Below, piece by piece: positions 1 through 11,100 of a stretch of 64,000 nt of DNA. The stretch is taken from positions 29,003,501-29,067,500 of the forward strand of contig OX485805.1 of assembly GCA_950295325.1 (NCBI GenBank). The letters are read 5' to 3'. The notes beneath the pieces are model-generated. The model was not told the origin of the DNA and ran no database searches. It worked only from the letters and a program-made list of their open reading frames with translations. The stretch is from Polytrichum commune (taxonomy: Eukaryota; Streptophyta; Polytrichopsida; Polytrichales; Polytrichaceae). Every line of letters starts with the position of its first letter. Positions within the stretch are counted from its first letter, which is position 1. The position numbers were made by a program, and so were the translations under genes.

Positions 1-81
1 CTGTGTAAGGGGCTTGATGTGTGTATCAGGTTCTATGATCAGACATTGTTTATTGACAGCAGCTTCTTCATTGAATTTCAG

Positions 82-1337
82 GTTTACAGAGGTGCTTTGC
101 GGCTTGTTCGGCCAATGGTAAGCAGTAACTTCTTAGCAACTGTTTTGCATTTAGTCAGTTTAAGTCAATCAAGCATGTCTAGACTCTGGATAACTTTAGT
201 TGTAGAAAACACTTAAGCTGATTCAATGACAATTAGAATACTCCAAGTATGTTATGTGTTGGAAGGCTGTTCAAATAAGGTGGAAGCTTGTTTCAAACTT
301 ATGTGCATTTCTATAATCATTGGAATGCTTGAACAATTCCCTACCAAGAAAATATAGGATATGTCTTGTGGATTCTCATGATGTGAATGGGTCCTGTGGC
401 GGGTGCAGATTCCTCTGCCCTACTTGAAAGCAGGGTGGCTCACAACCCCTCCTGATGGAAACTCACTTGCTCCTCACAGTACTTGGGAGCGATTGTGGTT
501 TGTTCTTGACCATGAAGCACTCTTTGAGGTATGTGGATTGTTGTCTGTTCCAAAAGAGTGTAGAGCACACTGTTGCAACATTTGCCCCTGCAAGGTGGTT
601 GAAGCTACAGTAGTTCTAAACAGATGCCAGAGATCTTCATGGCAAGATTTTTGAGTACTTTGTTTATCATCTGGCTTGGTTATATTATTTACCATGACCC
701 CCAATATGCCTGAAAGGCTTATGGGAACAAATGATTCCAAGTGTAATTTCCAGTGAGCTTCCTTGAATGAAGGATTCATCTAGTCACAAGTGAATGACTC
801 ACTGGAAATGTTTGGGTATGCTTTGGTTTTATTATAATTCCGAATCTCATTTCACATTGCAGATTCCAAAGGTCGACCGAAAAGCTGTAGCTCACAGCTA
901 CTCGAAGCGCTCCCATTCGTACAGGGAAACTCACGATGCTCCAGCTTCTAGGCCCTCCCTATTGAGATTGGAAATGGAGGACATTGTATTCATGGCTCCT
1001 TGTTCGGACCTCAGCCTTCCTCCCGGAGGTGGCTTCCGCATTGACACCATTTCAGGTCCCAAGTATCTGGTATGTTGAATGTTGAATGTGTTTTTATTCA
1101 AGCTTCTTTGCAGGTACATAGGTCTGATACACAGGCTGTTAGCATGTAATCGGTACTCTACATAAGATTTTAACAGTTGTTTTTATTTGAATTGCAACAT
1201 TGAAAAGAGGTTGTTGATCTTTGCAGATTGCAGACACTTGGGATGCAATGGAAGCATGGGTAGATTCTATTAGATTGGTGTATACCATCTATGCACATGG
1301 GAAGCGAGATGCCCTGGCTGGAGTCTTGGTAGGCTAG
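82..1337 (+). CDS. PH-domain protein, C-terminal exons (gene continues off the left edge)
   Basis: Four exons in phase read to a stop: 82-117, 409-528, 863-1069 and 1227-1337, each with an AG acceptor and, where needed, a GT donor (GTAAGC, GTATGT, GTATGT). All junctions are phase 0. They encode 157 residues. The sequence fits a pleckstrin-homology fold: first strands KAGWLTTPPDG and WERLWFVLDHEALFE, a variable Ser/Arg-rich insert, then FRIDTISGPKYLIADTWDAM with the C-terminal helix EAWVDSIRLVY holding the invariant PH tryptophan. PH domains bind phosphoinositides or protein partners at membranes. Here the domain sits at the very C-terminus, 17 residues before the stop. The rest of the protein is outside the window, so the family cannot be named. 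What is seen is the motif and the splice phases; membrane binding is family knowledge. Confidence 0.72.
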
Positions 1338-2494
1338 GAACGGCACTAGGAAAATAGAAATATATTCATCAGACGTTGTAGGACACATTCGTCATGGAAG
1401 AGTTGTTTGTTGGACATCATTTCATTGGATGGACATTTGTGATTATAGGCATTCATCTGAACCATTCTTGTACAGTTACTCACCTTGGGTAAGATGAAGG
1501 AACCAGATGCCACTTGAAATCAAAACTGCTGTTGAGTAGCCACGAACAATTATTTACATTGCACGATATCAACTCAAGCCTGAAAGAATGAGCGATACAT
1601 GAGCTCGCTCTTTGCAGCATTCTTCATATCTCTCATTGTGAATTCAGCTCTGCTAAGGTTTGCAATGCCGAGTTTACAGCTTCTCCTCGAATACATCCTC
1701 CGATATGAAAATTTCTACCAAGCTGACCACAATGCAAAAGTGCATATTCCACAGGTATAAAGCAAGGTCAATGTTGCTGATTCACCATTGTCCAATGCAA
1801 CTATGTCATACATTTATGAGCACTTTCAACTCTAGAGACTATTTTGGCTGTTGGATCAGAGAGGGAATTGCCTCACGTGGTCAGCAATCGTGAATCAGGA
1901 GGATTGTCACTTTGTCTAGTCTTTGGATCAGAATAAAGATTCAATTTTTTTGAGAGACAGCGCTCTAAGTGATCAGATGCACTCTCCAAATTTGTGTCTA
2001 ACTAAATCCATAATTGGTTAGTATTATATGTACACACAGACCAATGTCATCGAAACATGTTTTTTTCATGTCTATTTTTCTCAATTAAAAACCTTGTCAT
2101 ATACCATGGAAGTGTGTAGGTGTCCCATGACGAAGGGTGATCACATAAGGCCCACAGTGGTACTGCAAAGAAGAACTCCTCTTGAAGAAGGTTGGTCTCT
2201 TACACATGTACACAACAACCTTCGATTCCACAAGCACCTAATTGATGCCTGCGGTGAGTGACCTACTTGGAAGTAATTTTTCCTATACCCTACAAACAAC
2301 TATCCGCATGTTGGTTCAACAAGTTCGCCTTCAAGAGACACTTCCTCCACATAGGTTAATTCACATAATTCAACGAACCATCAACCAACAGGAGAAGTCT
2401 TGGAGATTGTAACTTTTCTCCACTTCTAGTGCCCACATTTACAAAACCCACCATCTTGTATTGTTCTTCAATTGCAATCTCTCAAAATTAATAT
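1338..2494. other. Intergenic, 3' flanks of two convergent genes
   Basis: The 3' untranslated region of the PH gene probably lies in the first few hundred bases. The 3' end of the small minus-strand gene at 2495 lies at the other end. I see no further gene, repeat or RNA here. Confidence 0.5.
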
Positions 2495-2860
2495 TTACTC
2501 GGCGAACTCTAGTTTCCCAACACCAGTATGAGCAACCTTGGCCACTTCCACCGTTGGAATCCCGGCCTCCTTGTCGGCCTCCTCCTCGGCGGGGTCGACG
2601 AAGTTAGGGTCATGCTCGTCGAGCGCGCCGGTGGGAGCGTCGTCAACGTAATCCTCCTCGTTATACGGCCCGTCGATCGTGAACTTGCCACCGTGACCGC
2701 CCTTTTTGGCCACTCCTTTGTTAGGTTGCGCGGACCGCCGGGGCAAACGCTCGTTGCCGGCCTTTACGTCGCGTTGGTGCATGTAGTCGCCTCCTCGATC
2801 CTCCTTGAGTTTGGGGAACAACTCCGGGTTCTCCTCGTGAACCTTCTTCGTGTCCGCCAT
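2495..2860 (-). CDS. Small acidic, probably disordered 121-residue protein
   Basis: An intronless frame from a true ATG to a stop, clearly richer in G+C than its surroundings and with little hydrophobic content. No signal peptide, membrane segment or cysteine is present. The N-terminal half is charged (ENPELFPKLKEDRGGDY). The middle has KKGGHGGKFTIDGPYNEEDY, followed by ALDEHDPNFVDPAEEEADKE. The order GGxGG-K-[FG]-T, then an acidic D-P-N-[FY] box, recalls the short motif in plant PDCD4/MA3-type proteins (GGxGGKGTWG...DPNYDS), but without any MA3 domain. That similarity is from memory and weak. Composition resembles LEA-like or RNA-associated disordered proteins. The function is unknown. A ~180 bp tandem triplication begins just upstream of the start. 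Confidence 0.7.
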   Translation of the reverse strand: MADTKKVHEENPELFPKLKEDRGGDYMHQRDVKAGNERLPRRSAQPNKGVAKKGGHGGKFTIDGPYNEEDYVDDAPTGALDEHDPNFVDPAEEEADKEAGIPTVEVAKVAHTGVGKLEFAE

Positions 2861-2934
2861 CGTCGCAAAGGAACTACTCGTGTTGTTGTTGCTGTACTTG
2901 AGCTTTAGGATAAAATCACCTCTTAATCACAAAC

Positions 2935-3510
2935 TAATTACCTGCCAATTCCAACACACCAAGATAAGTTAGCCGTTCAATGCACATGAGTCTAACTAAA
3001 GGTGTGAATACCGTGTAAAATATTTGGGTAACTTGCACACAGGGAGTCATCACCTCTCTGTGTGAGCTTCATAACCACGAGCCTACAAATTGTGGCACAT
3101 GTGAATCAACCAGATGGAGCAGACAAACAATCAACAGATACTTGCTAATTCCAACATGCCATAGCCATTCAGTCCACAGAGCCAAAGGTGTGAAAATCCA
3201 GACATTAATGTAACTTGCACACAGGGAGGCATCACCAACCTGTATATGCTTCATAACTAAGATCCTACGATTGTGACACATGTGAATTAACCAGATGCAA
3301 CAGACAAACAATCAACAAGTACCTGCAAACCCCAGCATACCATAGCCATTCAATCCAACGAGCCAAAGGTGTGAAAATCCCAACATAGAGGTAGCTTACA
3401 CGCAGGGAGTCATAATCACCCAAATTAAGTTTCAAAACCAAGATCCTGCAATCGTGATACATGTGAATTGACCGAAAGGAACAGACAGACAAACAATCAA
3501 CAGAATGCAG
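2935..3510. repeat. Degenerate tandem triplication, ~180 bp unit
   Basis: Three copies start near 2941, 3141 and 3321. Landmarks recur in order: CCAATTCCAACA, AAAGGTGTGAA, CTTGCACACAGGGAG, GCTTCATAAC, CACATGTGAAT and CAGACAAACAATCAACA. Copies differ by scattered substitutions and small indels. The array lies directly 5' of the 121-residue gene, so it may overlap its promoter or leader. Confidence 0.85.
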
Positions 3511-5640
3511 AAGAAACAAGATCAACAACCACAACTTGCAGGGATATATTTCAGAGTGACCACAAACACTTCGACATGGCCCTACCTAGCAATAATTTGA
3601 GGTGAAATGTAACAGAATGGTAGCCAGGGTTTTTGTGAAGTAAATTACCAGATTATGATCAGCACCACAACTTGTGGCCAGATTGTCTACTACTATTACA
3701 CTGTGTAGAAGTGCCACACCGGCTACATGGGAGGCAAAAAAAGGCAGAAAAAGCCACTTCAGAAAGTTCGCAAGCCAATTCGACACCAATAGCCATACTT
3801 GCAAAATTCACCAAAACCTTCGAAAACAGTTGGGGCTTGCTTAAAGAACATAGAGGCACCCTAAAACATCAAGAGCAAGATCACACACTCACTGTCCAAC
3901 TTGAAGTCACAAATCTAGCACGTGAATCAATGTGTCACCATAGCCTCAACATCACCGCCATATGTCGAAATCAATGACCACTGTACAAGGAATTTTGTGT
4001 CAATGACGGATTGAGCTGCAGCATCGAAAGCCGTGAACATTGGATTTAATCATAAACACATGGGAGTGGACCGAGTTGAGAGCGTGAACTTACAGTGAGA
4101 GGAAATTGCTTGCAGATCGGTGGAGTGCGGAATTAGGTTGTGGGATAACTCAGTAAGTTAGACGAGTCGATGCGTAGGAGATGATGACTCAGTTGATGGA
4201 GCAGGAAAGTGAGGAGTCATGAGAGTTGCGGAGGGAGGGACACGTGGTGGCATAAGATGATGCCAAGTTGCAAGCAACCTTGAGACCACTTGGACTATAC
4301 TAGCATCCCTTCCCACCCTGACTGTGTAAGGTAGAAGGGTCTTAAATGGTTACTTTTCCCTTCTATGGTAGCCGACCCATTCCCAACAAGCTAAGCAATT
4401 TTGCATATCTACAGTTTAGATATAATCAAAGAAAGACATCCTCCATGTAGAGAAATAGAAATAAGAAGCAATTCGTATTTTAACATAATCTTTTCCACGA
4501 TAATCAAATTATTGTGAATTTTCTAAGTGGATATTCTCTTCGACTTATAGTTGTGATATAGGCAACCCTATTTCCAATCACCGATTGGTTACAAAACCGA
4601 GACCATTTGATACCACTTGTAATTGATAGTTGTGGCACCTAAATATGCTTGCAATCTAAACTTAGTTGTCATTCTTAGCCACTAACATTTGGCTAAGTTG
4701 GATTTCAACCAGGACATGTCAACACCGATCTGAGATTGATAGTGTGTTGCATGGAAATAGGTTGGCCTAAGTTGCGAAAATGGGGTGGTGACCAGGAGTG
4801 GGTTGGCTTCTTTAGCCCACTTCTCCTAGCATATGAAACACATGATTAACACGAGATGGTTAGCAAATCTAAATGGAGGCCATAGCTTAGAGGCCATAGC
4901 CACTTTCCTCATAGTTTTTAGAACTCTAAGAAGATCTTATTCATTATCAAAGTGAAGATTCTTGTGCTCGTTAAATAGTTGAACTCCAAAACTATTTCAT
5001 CATGAGTTGATTCTCGTCCATAAGGGAGATGGCTCTTAAGTGTCTCATTTCCTTAATTGCACCTCTAGATTTTCTTGATAAGTGGTTCCGTGTGGATGAA
5101 AAAGCAAGCATCATAAAGACACATGTTCAAAAGAGATTGGACTATGTCTTTAGATATTATCAACTATGCTACACTCGATAGTGAAACACAATTGAGAGGG
5201 CCTATGTATCCAGTTAAGAAATCGACAAACATGCACTGTCGATAATCATAACTAAATCAGGAGAGGCCCGATTTTCAATTTGGTTTTTGTAGACGTTTTA
5301 CTGTACATTCGCTAATGCAACATGAATGTTGTTGTGTAAATGTAATTGAAGAAGTTAGAGAACATGAAAGAATAACCTATAGCACTCAAGGCGACGAGAA
5401 GATTGCGGTTGTGGTCCAAGAACTACTCCCAAATATTGCAACTGAATCATGTCCGAACCCAAGTTGGAGGAAATTTGGAACTTCCAAGTTCTTGTACTTG
5501 GATAATCTCAACGTTGCACAACCACATTAAATGTGTGGATCCTGTAATACGTTTTTCACAAACACGGTAAATATGTGGAGCTTGTAAGACGTTTTTCACA
5601 AATGGAGGACGGCTAAGTCCCAAGAGGAAGTATTCGACAC
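3511..5640. other. Intergenic with degenerate dispersed repeats
   Basis: No gene that I can support. About 4323-4360 and 4795-4985 match, in degenerate form, segments near 50.23-50.38 kb and, inverted, near 51.03-51.17 and 58.72-58.91 kb. About 5195-5275 resembles 53320-53410. Near 5530-5615 a ~47 bp unit ending CGTTTTTCACAAA occurs twice in tandem. These look like remnants of one or more old transposable elements of unknown class. Confidence 0.5.
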
Positions 5641-5643
5641 AAC

Positions 5644-6190
5644 ATGTTGATCTCTCGGGAAGAGCCAATTGAGCAAATGTTGGACAAAATTGACTTAGAA
5701 TTGCTATCGAATATCAATTTCATGGACATGATGGAATTACTTCACATTTCGGAAGAGGGGTGTGAGATTTTTTTGGACGAAATTAATCGGGCTGAGTTGC
5801 CAGCTATAATCCGCGATTCTCCAAGTTTCATGACAATGATGCAATGACGTGATGTTGTGGAAGATGCAACTGAACAAATATTGAACGTAACTAACCTGGC
5901 GGAGCTATCAGATATCGATTGCCAAAGTTTCACAACAATGATGCAATGACCTGACATTCCGGAGGAAGCAAGTGAACAAATACTGGAGGAAAATAATTCA
6001 GTTGAGTTCAGTTGCTAAATGTGCATTCCCCAAGCTTTATGGATATGATGGAATTACTTGACGTCCTGGAAGAGGCAAATGATCAAATATTGGACGAGTA
6101 TATTAGATTGAGGTGCCAAATACTGATTCCCCAAATTTCATGGCAATGGTGCAATTACCTGTCGATCCAATGGAATGGAGAATCCAATAG
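5644..6190 (+). pseudogene. Decayed coding array of a ~35-residue repeat
   Basis: Five units and a partial leading one recur every 104-107 bp (about 35 codons). Unit starts are near 5720, 5824, 5929, 6031 and 6138, each opening with a variant of TTTCATGGAYATGATGGAATTAC. Translated, the units share the order SPSFM-x-MM-[EQ]-L-[PL]-D-[IV]-x-EEA-x-EQIL-[DE]-E-I-N-x-AEL, for example PDIPEEASEQILEE and EEANDQILDE. Units 2 and 3 have a TGA after MMQ, unit 3 also ends in TAA, and the frame changes before unit 4, so the array no longer makes one protein. The repeat is acidic and probably helical. It does not match PPR, TPR or LRR consensus and I do not recognise it. Whether a short ORF (5644-5847) is still translated is unknown. 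Confidence 0.6.
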
Positions 6191-6239
6191 ATTTCTAATG
6201 AACAAGAAGCTTGAGATATTCAAGCATACATCAGTTTGA

Positions 6240-7411
6240 GGCCAAACAGATCAACAGAAATTGATAACTGCATATCCTTAGCTGTCATTTGAAAACTCAA
6301 GCATCATCTTATGGTACATAGCAATTGAGCAAACAGTTGTATGAGCAAAAGTTCATACGATCTTGTACATTAAGTGTATATATCAAGCATTATTGGATCA
6401 CGTTGGATCCATTCTACTGTCAATTATAAATACTCCAAACATAACTTGGATCTTAGTCTTAGTATCAGGCTCTTTAATATCTAGTTTAAGCAAATAATTG
6501 TGTTATCTTGAATGTAATCATGCATGCGCTCAACTTGAAGTAATTGTTTCAAAAAAAAATTAGATGGTTTTGTACCTAGCACATACATATAATCAGCACA
6601 TTGTATGCATTTGACTGTCAAAGATTTGTATTCATGTTGCTAGTATGATTATATGATGAGATTGCCAGTGAATAGGAAAGAATTCTTTTTATCATTGATT
6701 CACTGTAATACATGATCAAAATGTCACAACAATTATTTGGAAGAAAGATATGTCCTGCTCATCTCTTATGGGCGTTTCGAAGATGTATGCTTGGAGTCTA
6801 CATGGGGGTTTCAACGAAGAACATTCTACATCGGTTCATTCTAGGTATTTAAATATGAGATGGATGTTTCTCAAAAGTTTATTGTTTTAATAATAATTAA
6901 GATCTGGCGTTTCTACAGGAAACTTCCTCTCGGAGTTGGGAGGAGGGAAAATTCTTCCAAGATGTGATCCGATCGAAATTATGCTAGACAATTCATTTAC
7001 AAGAGTGTTTATAAGCTGTTTATTTGAATAGCGACATGTACCAGGGAGGCCAGTGCAAATTTCCCCCTACATGATCACTTTCAAGAATTATTTTCATAAT
7101 AAGAATGAACCCAATTGAAAGAATTTAGGTGTAGGACGACCATTTGAAAGGGTTGGAGTTCCATGTGAAATCACAGAATATATACCCGTCCCGCATTGGC
7201 ACTAGGCACCACGTCTCAAGCCAATTGGATCATAATACCCGAGCGAGTCTGAAATTCAATTGCAAAGAACAGGATTCAAAAATCATGATGTGCACAGAGC
7301 GTAGCAGAAGTAAAGAATTATCACGAGTATTTGAATCAGATAAGTGGATAGGTACATAATTTAGTGCATCCTTGAAGAGATCAAAGACAAGACATTGTCC
7401 TGACCACATAC

Positions 7412-7442
<31 letters not shown>

Positions 7443-7660
7443 CGTATAATTAGCTTCTAGAATCTACTCCTCAATCTCCCAAGAACGAATGCAGAAAGAT
7501 GATCTATCTGTCGGTCCGAGGTTTTCAATGAATGATCGATGTTCGCCGATTTCATGGTCACTCTTAAAATCTGGAAGAAGGAGGTGGTGTTTCTAATAAT
7601 ATTATTACATACTAACTTCGATTGAGTGGATCTGTAAGCATCATCACAACATAAACGGAT
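6240..7660. other. Intergenic, no gene seen
   Basis: AT-rich sequence with a (TA)n microsatellite at about 7405-7448. No other structure was found. Confidence 0.5.
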
Positions 7661-7679
7661 CAACCAGGAGCTGTAGTAA

Positions 7680-8145
7680 TTGGCTTCATATGGTTTGGGA
7701 ATGAGAAACTTCCAGAATTAGGTGGAAATTGCCGGAGGCTGATGATCCCTTCGAAACCTTAATGTTGAATTTGATCTACTCGCAGTAGCCAGATCAGTGG
7801 TTCATGAAGCTGCAGATTGTCTCAGAACCAGGAGCTAATTGGCATTTTTGATATTTGGGAATTAGGGTTTGAGAAATAGGTAGTACTGGAGTTTTACAAT
7901 TAGGTACAGATTGACGGAGGCTGAATGATCTCGTCCACACCTGCATGTTGTATTTGGTGATTCTACTCGCAGTAGCCAGATCGATATTCCAGAACCAGGC
8001 TCTTAAGATTTGGGAATTAGGGTTTCGGATACAGTCCTGGAGCTCCTACGAATTTTGAAGATTGCCCGAGTCTGATGAACCCTTCGACACCTGAATGCTG
8101 AATTTGATGATCTACTCGCCGTAGCCAGATCGATGTCATATTTCA
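7680..8145. repeat. Tandem repeats at the 3' end of the GH3 gene
   Basis: Three degenerate units of about 150-186 bp share CTACTCGCAGTAGCCAGATC (near 7777, 7963 and, with one change, 8112), GAATTAGGGTTT and the TGAATTTGATGATCTACTC block. The last unit runs up to the stop codon of the GH3 gene, so the array is the 3' UTR or immediate downstream region. A pale copy of the stop-codon region itself (CATGAAGCTGCAGATTG near 7804) suggests that the gene end was included in the duplication. Confidence 0.75.
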
Positions 8146-11100
8146 TGCAGCTGCTCTCATGATTGTGACGGGGAGATACTGGTCGCCAACCTGAAGCACA
8201 TGGACGCCGACTTTGATCTCGTACGCTGCGTCCTCTCGAACGCTTGCAAAATGCTTGCAAGGGTCCACATTAAACACCAGCTCTCTTTCGGTGTCTTCTT
8301 GGAGATGGACTTTCTCGAATGCCACCAATGTATTCAATGGAGTGCCGTCGTTTCCAGCTCCCGGCGGAATAGCATACACCAGAACTGTCTCACGGCCGCT
8401 ACGCAAGCCTGCGTTCCTCACTGCAATTCGAACTTCGAACCTGGATTCCGTGCACAAACCTATGGAAAGATCATAGTCACAAGAAACCATCAGAGAAATC
8501 TCTCCGTTTCTCTACAACTACTATGTTGTCTTCAACTGGACACAGCCAATTATATTGTGTTACACCTAGTGATCATTCACTTCAAGGTTGCTACAGCCAG
8601 GCTTGAATACAAGATAAGAGAGGCGGGGCTTCTTCATGATTGTTAAATCGTCATGATCTGGTCAAGTAATATATCATCATTTCGACCGCTGGAACCTATC
8701 CACATCGCCTACCTGGCACTCAAATACATTGAAATTCTTTACGCAACGTTCTCTAGTCAGGCCATTTAATTAATAATTTCCAGTAGATCAGGAGCTGATG
8801 AGTATTCTAGAAATGAGCACAATGGTCATAGCATTTATCCTCTTCATGTGGAAAATGGATATGATGCGATGGTTTGTGTTGCAGATAACGTTACCCTGAG
8901 GACTGGTCTGATCAGAGACGACGGCATTGCTGTACTCTGCAGGGTAGGAAAAAGGTTGTTGATCAGCAGCAATTCTCATTGTTACAGGGGCTGATGTGAA
9001 ACGATACACAAAGCTGGAGTAGCTGAGTCCGTATCCAAAGTTGTAGACAACAGGTTGCGTGTAAAAGCGGTAGGTGCGTCCCGGATACCCTGTCGTCGGG
9101 TTAGGTCGCATGTGCATATCCTCCATGCTGATCCTTGTGTAGTTCTCTGGATACCATGTGAGCGGCAATCTTCCTCCTGTCAGCTCAACAACGAGTCAAC
9201 AACGGTATAAGGCCAAATTGCTCTTTGTCTCAGCTCGAGTCAGAGCTCGATTCTTGGTCAAGTATGTCTGGCCTCGCTCTAATTTTATGCCGTCATCATC
9301 ATTCAGTACTCACTACAGGATCCATTAGCATGCGTGAATGCGAAACTAGAGGATCCCGGATGGATGCCAAAAGGCAGTGCAGCTTGTGGATGGATGTTAA
9401 TCAAGTACCAGGAATCTGCATTGTGTCCTAGCATGTGATCTTTCAAACATCCTAACATCAATCTTATCATGTTTGGTTTAGGCGTTAGGCGCCGAGCTTT
9501 AAGTCACAATTAAGGTTCGATAAGGCGAAATTGATGATGATGTTGCGTACCGGGATTGTGGTCACCGAATATGACCTCCGCGATTGCTTGACCTCCTGCT
9601 TGGCCAGGATATCCCGCCCACATGATACTCTGAATATTTGGATCCTGTTTTGCAAAGTTCACATCGACAGGGCCACCGGACAAGATGACAAGCACAACGG
9701 GTTTGCCCTCGGCCGCCTGCGCAACGGCTTGGATGAGGCCTTCTTGGTGCCCCGGTAATCGAAGACTCGTTCTGTCGAGTTTTTCACGTTCTTCAGTTTG
9801 ACTGAGCCCCGCGAGTATAACAACCGCATCCGCATTGGTGGCTGCCAAAATGGCATCAACTACAAGATCTTCACTTGCACACGCTGCTTCGTTGCACCCG
9901 GGAGCGAAGTCGATAGCTCCGCTATCACCAACGCCAAATTGCGATAGCCCTTGCAGTGGTGTGATGTACTTGCACGGGTTTCCTAAAAAGCCAGAGGAAA
10001 GAAACAGCGTCCTGTTTAGCCAAATTTGCTTATCTGTAGTTTCACCGAGTTTTCTGAGAAGTGTTAGGTTATGTTAGCTCTGATGTGTTACCATGCCTCC
10101 TGAGAAGTGTTAGTACATGTTAGCTTTGATGTGCGTGCATGTTTTCTGAGAAGTGTTAGCATGAGAAGAGTTAATTAGCATGTGGACTGTACGTGGCGAG
10201 GATTAACAATGGGTCTGTTTTTCCTTCGTTACTTCATTTGGTTGCAGATGCATGAGTCTATTATTCCCGACCTCGGACGCGGATTCTTGCTAGTTGCATC
10301 AACAGGTTATAGCGGGAATGATTACACACCATGATAATTGCCGAGCATCTGCGAGGTGGCATTGGCATGGGGACCAACCACAGCAAGGGTAAGGATGCTT
10401 GACCGATTCAAAGGCAGATTGTTTCCTTCATTCTTGAGCAGCACGATGCCTTGTCTTGCAGCCTCCACGGCGAGCTCTTGGTGCGCTTCGGTGCACACAT
10501 CCGATGGGCCGAGGAGCCCGTACGTCTGGTTTCTTGGCGCCCCGTCAAACATCCCCAGGCGCATGCGCACCATGTACTGGTTCACCAAGGCGGTGTTGAT
10601 TGTCGATTCGTTCACCAACCCTTGGTTGTATGCTGACAGTCCATGGATCCTAACGTACGATCCGCACTCCACATCCATTCCTGATATGTAACCGAAGGCA
10701 CGAATATGATCATTCGTGTCATCATCTCACCATGAAGATTACGTAGATTTTTATTGCTGTGCAAGACTGTTACCAAATGATTGAAAGGGTGTTCTTGACT
10801 CTAAGTCGTCAGAGCCCAATCAGAAAAGCACTTCCATAGTAGAAATGGACGGATCGAACTGATGCATCAAACTCCAGACTCGATCAAACAAACTTGAGGT
10901 AATTAATGCAGGGAGAACAGAAAATTGCCTGCGTTGAGAGCATCAGCGACGGCCTCCTCCGATGTTGGTGCATATGGAGTGTCCCTATGCATGTCCACAA
11001 TTGCGCCACAATCTGACACGATGTACCTGACCGTCGCAAGCAGCACTACCTCACATGAGAGGGATAAATGAAATATCAAGGAAAATTGGTTATACATAGA

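Noticed and set aside
8200-8646. Long plus-strand frames opposite the last GH3 exon
   Set aside because: Antisense shadows of the G+C-rich coding exon; the same applies to those at 9531-9758, 10338-10691, 11485-11676 and 13161-13551.
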